From contig CBDIDH010000002.1 of NCBI GenBank assembly GCA_965277595.1, positions 1,550,001 through 1,614,000 on the forward strand: 64,000 bases of DNA. Reading direction: 5' to 3'. A program made the translations under genes and the position numbers. The notes under the pieces were generated by a model. That model saw only the letters and a list, made by a program, of their open reading frames with translations, had not been told where the DNA came from and ran no database searches. This document shows, piece by piece, positions 60,820 to 64,000 of the stretch (position 1 is the first letter of the stretch; each line of letters begins with the position of its first letter). Source of the stretch: CBDIDH01 sp965277595 (GTDB taxonomy: Bacteria > Planctomycetota > Planctomycetia > Isosphaerales > Isosphaeraceae).

Positions 60820-62484
60820 TTGCCTGAGACCGCGAGACGACCGGACAATTCAGGGTCAGGTTACCAGATCGAGCCTCGCAACAAGATCTTCGAGGCCTTT
60901 TGCGCGATCCCCGAATCAGAGTTCTTCCCGGGCCACACCGTCTCATTCCTCTCGGAAGTGGATCTGACGGCGATCGAGCAGGTCCGGGCCGACGCGCCGA
61001 AAGGGGCGAAACCCTCGTACACGGCCTTCGTGGTCAAGGCCGTCGCCCTGGCGTTGAAGGATCATCCGTACGCCAATCGTCGGGTCTGTCGGCGGGTCTG
61101 GCCGCCGCTCCTGGGCGTTCGGCTTCAGCGGTTTCTGCGACGCGATATCGCCGTGGCCATCGAGCGCGACTTTCCCGGCACCGAGGCCGCCGCCTTTCTT
61201 GACGTCATCCGCGACGCCGACCGCTTGCCCTTGACCGCCCTGACCGAAAAGCTCCGCCAGCTCAGCACGGCCGACGTCGCCACGAACCAGCAATGGCGCG
61301 AGTTCAGCACGATCATCGCCCGCCTCCCGCACCGCCTGGCCATGCGCTTGATCCGCCTGCCGCTTTCCTTCCCGGGCCTCTGGGTCAAATATCGCGGCGG
61401 CGCCGTGCTCGTCAGCTCTCCTGCCAAGTATGGCGTTGACGCGGTTCTGGGGACCTGGTCGCACCCGCTCGGCATCTCCTTCGGCCTGGTCAAGCCGCGC
61501 CCGGTCGTCGTTGGATCAGAAATCGTCGCCCGGCCGACCTTCGCCCTGACGATGAACTTCGACCGCCGGGTGATGGCCGGCGCCCAGGCCGCCCGCTTCT
61601 TCAAGCGGATCGTCGACGCCCTCACCCACGCCGAGACCAACGCCGACGCCGATTCTGATCCCAATCCCAGGCCCTCCGATTCCGCCTCGTACACGATCGA
61701 GCCTCGCAACCCGTACTTCGAGGCCACCCGATCGATCGTCGAGCATGAGATTCACCCGGAATACAGCCACTCGTTCGTCCGGCTCGTCGACCTGACGGAG
61801 GTCGAGGAACTCCGGAGCCGGTCGCCGAAGGAGCAACGGCCGTCGTACACGGCGATCGTCGCCAAGGCCGTGGCCCTGGCCCTTCAAGAGGTTCCCGAAT
61901 CCAACCGACGCGTCTGCCGACGCCTCTGGCCGCCTCTCCTGGGCCGAAGGACCCAGCGCTTCCATCAGACCGACCTCGCCGTCGCCGTCGAGCGCGACTT
62001 GCCCGGCTCCGAATCGGCCGTCTTCATGGACATCCTTCGGGACGCCGATCGACTCTCTCTCGCCGCGATGACCGACCAGCTTCAAGCCCTCGCCGTCTGC
62101 GACATGACCAACAACACGCAATGGCGTGAGTTCAGCACGATCATTACCCGGTTCCCCCGGGCTCTCGCCGCGCTCCTCTTCCGGCTCCCGCTCGCCTTCC
62201 CGTCGCTCTGGGTCAAGTATCGCGGCGGCGCCGTGATGATCAGCTCACCGGCCAAGTATGGCGTCGATATCGTTGCCGGTTCGTGGACGCACCCGCTGGG
62301 CATCTCGTTCGGCCTGGTCAAGCCGCGCCCGGTCGTTGTTGGCTCGGAAATCGTCGCCCGGCCGACCTTCTTTCTGACCTTCAACGTGGACCGCCGCGTC
62401 ATGTCGCGTGCCTCGGCCGCTCACTTCTTCCGCCGCGTGGTGGACCTTCTCGAACACGCGGGAACCACTCTCGACCGTCCTTGA
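60820..62484 (+). CDS. Tandem 2-oxoacid dehydrogenase E2-like protein lacking the catalytic motif
   Basis: Two E2 acyltransferase-like domains in one chain. Domain 1 (~10-260) begins YQIEPRNKIFEAFCAI and ends LTMNFDRRVMAGAQAARFF. Domain 2 (~290-545) begins YTIEPRNPYFEATRSIVEHE and ends LTFNVDRRVMSRASAAHFF. E2 enzymes normally end DHRVIDGA, with the catalytic His and Asp; both domains here have Arg for His, and Ala or Arg for Asp. Both also contain WREFSTII and PAKYGVD. No lipoyl domain is present. I use TTG 60820 behind GAGAGG; the start is uncertain. Not part of a dehydrogenase operon. Confidence 0.8.
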   Translation: MPETARRPDNSGSGYQIEPRNKIFEAFCAIPESEFFPGHTVSFLSEVDLTAIEQVRADAPKGAKPSYTAFVVKAVALALKDHPYANRRVCRRVWPPLLGVRLQRFLRRDIAVAIERDFPGTEAAAFLDVIRDADRLPLTALTEKLRQLSTADVATNQQWREFSTIIARLPHRLAMRLIRLPLSFPGLWVKYRGGAVLVSSPAKYGVDAVLGTWSHPLGISFGLVKPRPVVVGSEIVARPTFALTMNFDRRVMAGAQAARFFKRIVDALTHAETNADADSDPNPRPSDSASYTIEPRNPYFEATRSIVEHEIHPEYSHSFVRLVDLTEVEELRSRSPKEQRPSYTAIVAKAVALALQEVPESNRRVCRRLWPPLLGRRTQRFHQTDLAVAVERDLPGSESAVFMDILRDADRLSLAAMTDQLQALAVCDMTNNTQWREFSTIITRFPRALAALLFRLPLAFPSLWVKYRGGAVMISSPAKYGVDIVAGSWTHPLGISFGLVKPRPVVVGSEIVARPTFFLTFNVDRRVMSRASAAHFFRRVVDLLEHAGTTLDRP

Positions 62485-62524
62485 TCGTGATTCCCTCACG
62501 CTTCGAGATCGACAAGCCGCGAAC

Positions 62525-63415
62525 TTAACCCGCGACGAGCCGCGCCCGGGTCTGCCCGGCCTCTTCGACGGGTGTGACGCCAAAGAGGCGTTTGAATTCC
62601 CGGCTGAACTGCGAGGGGCTCTCGTAGCCGACCGAACGCGCGGCGGTCCCCGCGTTGTATCCGTCAAGGGCCATCAGGCGCCTGGCGTGGTCGAGCCGGA
62701 TTCGCTTGAGGTACTGAAGCGGAGACGTGGCCGTGACGAGCTTGAAGTGGTGATGAAAGGCCGCGAGGCTCATTCCCGCCCGCCTGGCCAGTTCCTCGGC
62801 ACTCACCGGCCGGGCGTAGTCGGTATGAAGGTGTTTCAAGACCCGGGCAATCCTCGCGAAATGGTCATCGCGGCTCGCCAGCGCGCGGAGCGCTCCGCCT
62901 TGCTCGCCGAGAAGCACCCGATAGACGATCTCGCGGACCGTCTGCCGGCCGAGAATCCGGCTATCAACAGGGCATCTCAGGCATTCCAGCAACCGGTTCA
63001 CGGCGCCGACCATCTCCTCGGTCATCGGCGTCGACGAGATCCCTCGGGGCGTTGAACCGGTCGAAGAAAGAGGCTCATCCATCTCCAGCAACATCTCGCC
63101 AAGCAAGGTCGGCTCGACGTTGATCGCCACCAGAAGCAAGGGTTCCTCGGCGCTGGCCTCGGTCTCGCACTCGGCGGGCAAGGGGACCGACAAAACCAGA
63201 TAATTGAAGGCGTCGTACTGATAAACATCCTCGCCCAGATAGCCACGCTTCCGCCCCTGGCCGACGACCAGGATCTTCGGCTGATAGACGACGGGCGCCC
63301 GGGGACTCGGCTTCGAAACCCGGCTCACGGTCACGCCGTCCACCCGCGTCGGATGCGTTCCCTCATTGACGGCCACTTCGTCAAGAAGGCTCGCCAGTCG
63401 CCTGCGAGGGTCCAT
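62525..63415 (-). CDS. AraC-family transcriptional regulator
   Basis: 296 residues. The N-terminal AraC_N-type ligand domain (YQPKILVVGQGRKRGYLGED, FNYLVLSVPLPAECE) is followed by a C-terminal double helix-turn-helix: LARRAGMSLAAFHHHFKLVT ... LQYLKRIRLDHARRLMALDG and AARSVGYESPSQFSREFKRL. It starts at ATG 63415 behind GAGGAAGG and is divergent from the aldo/keto reductase gene. This arrangement, as in YqhC, suggests it controls that gene. Confidence 0.92.
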   Translation of the reverse strand: MDPRRRLASLLDEVAVNEGTHPTRVDGVTVSRVSKPSPRAPVVYQPKILVVGQGRKRGYLGEDVYQYDAFNYLVLSVPLPAECETEASAEEPLLLVAINVEPTLLGEMLLEMDEPLSSTGSTPRGISSTPMTEEMVGAVNRLLECLRCPVDSRILGRQTVREIVYRVLLGEQGGALRALASRDDHFARIARVLKHLHTDYARPVSAEELARRAGMSLAAFHHHFKLVTATSPLQYLKRIRLDHARRLMALDGYNAGTAARSVGYESPSQFSREFKRLFGVTPVEEAGQTRARLVAG

Positions 63416-63649
63416 CGGGGCCTTCCTCTCATTCCTTCTCCGGTCTGATCGAGCGTCCTGGAGGATCAGGTTACAAACTTTCCCCTTGAATGGGTAGATT
63501 TCCCGGCCGAGAACCACGATTAGGCAAACACTTTGGAGGATCGTTCCTTTCCGCCGCCCTGGCTTTTCCCTTTAATGAACACCGGAGAAGGAGAGAAACG
63601 CACAAAGGGCCAGAACCATTTCTCGAACGCACGTCAAAAAGAGGGACAC

Positions 63650-64000
63650 ATGCAAACGCGCCAACTTGGTAAGAGTAACCTGAACGTCTCGACCCTGGGC
63701 CTTGGCTGCATGGGACTGAGCTTTGGTTATGGGCCGCCGGTCGAGAGGCAAGCGGGTCTCGCCCTGATCCGATCGGCCGTCGATCAGGGGGTGACCTTCT
63801 TTGATACCGCCGAGGTTTACGGTCCGTTCACGAACGAGGAACTCGTCGGCGAGGCGCTCGCCCCGGTCCGCGATCAGGTGGTGATTGCCTCGAAGTTCGG
63901 GTTTGACATCAATCCCCAGAACGACCCTCGCGGCATGAAGGGGCGGCCCGGCCTGAACAGTCGGCCCGAGCATATCAAGGAGGCCGTCGAGGGGTCGCTC
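63650..64000 (+). CDS. Aldo/keto reductase, N-terminal part
   Basis: 117 residues before the window ends: MQTRQLGKSNLNVSTLGLGC, then GVTFFDTAEVYGPFTNEELV with the catalytic Asp and Tyr, and VVIASKFGFDI with the catalytic Lys. AKR enzymes reduce aldehydes and ketones with NADPH. GAGGGACAC lies before ATG 63650. The rest of the gene lies beyond the window. Confidence 0.93.
   Translation, partial: MQTRQLGKSNLNVSTLGLGCMGLSFGYGPPVERQAGLALIRSAVDQGVTFFDTAEVYGPFTNEELVGEALAPVRDQVVIASKFGFDINPQNDPRGMKGRPGLNSRPEHIKEAVEGSL

Noticed and set aside
1..64000. tRNA, rRNA or riboswitch genes
   Set aside because: No cloverleaf with a GGTTCGAATCC-type arm, rRNA stretch or known riboswitch core stood out on either strand; a covariance-model scan would be needed to exclude small ones.

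Overview
The window is high-GC DNA from a planctomycete, most probably of the Isosphaeraceae/Singulisphaera type (inference from gene content, not from a marker gene). Supporting signs are a DUF1559-type pseudopilin start, secreted proteins with an N-terminal LExLExR-like motif, a DUF1080 protein, a ThuA-domain protein, a sialate O-acetylesterase, a secreted parallel beta-helix protein, and families of small RLTxRRLM...PWLPV proteins. Chromosomal housekeeping genes show that it is not a plasmid or phage: kdsA, priA, nadD, cphA, rhaB, larE, a lipid kinase and an HPF/RaiA homologue.

Layout. 1-10.4 kb: end of a heavy-metal RND pump gene, an AT-rich PD-(D/E)XK-like ORF, DUF29, a methyltransferase, a DUF6174-like lipoprotein, larE, a zinc-ribbon protein, rhaB and an amino-acid permease fused to a universal-stress domain. 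11.4-15.5 kb: a tandem array of five related small membrane-anchored proteins plus two more membrane or secreted proteins. 15.6-21.4 kb: an ice-binding-like adhesin, a group II intron with maturase, an aspartyl-protease gene and a papain-like/GNAT/DUF5678 fusion. 21.4-25.5 kb: an isopropylmalate-dehydrogenase-family gene, a coiled-coil protein, a lipid kinase and kdsA. 25.5-32.4 kb is an accessory, decayed zone: a stop-interrupted cas2 with a two-repeat CRISPR remnant and a second cas2 tail, a truncated IS3 element, a degenerate second copy of the DUF5678/aspartyl-protease pair, an alpha/beta hydrolase and several orphan ORFs. 32.4-39.9 kb: a large exported protein, HPF, cyanophycin synthetase, a secreted FKBP and a zinc-ribbon membrane protein. 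41-44.8 kb: a truncated pseudopilin, orphan ORFs and a DUF1080 protein. 45-64 kb: priA, nadD, a histidine kinase, an acyltransferase, a ThuA protein, a sialate O-acetylesterase, a beta-helix protein, a PilZ-like protein, a tandem inactive-looking E2 acyltransferase, and a divergent AraC regulator/aldo-keto reductase pair that runs off the end.

Two classes of non-coding repeat dominate the intergenic space. One is an ~80 bp MITE-like element with AATTGGTGTCAATTC ends, present in about nine full or partial copies that sit at the breakpoints of the accessory modules. The other is a set of palindromic arrays built from short words (ATGACCG/CGGTCAT and AAAGGAC/GTCCTTT, CCCTCTGTCC), usually just beyond gene ends and often nested. 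A 126-154 bp minisatellite at 57.6-58.6 kb contains one of these words as an internal heptamer array. The most interesting leads are the protease/GNAT/DUF5678 module with its decayed duplicate, the palindrome and MITE families, the CRISPR-Cas remnant, the paralogue array, and the tandem E2 protein that lacks its catalytic motif.
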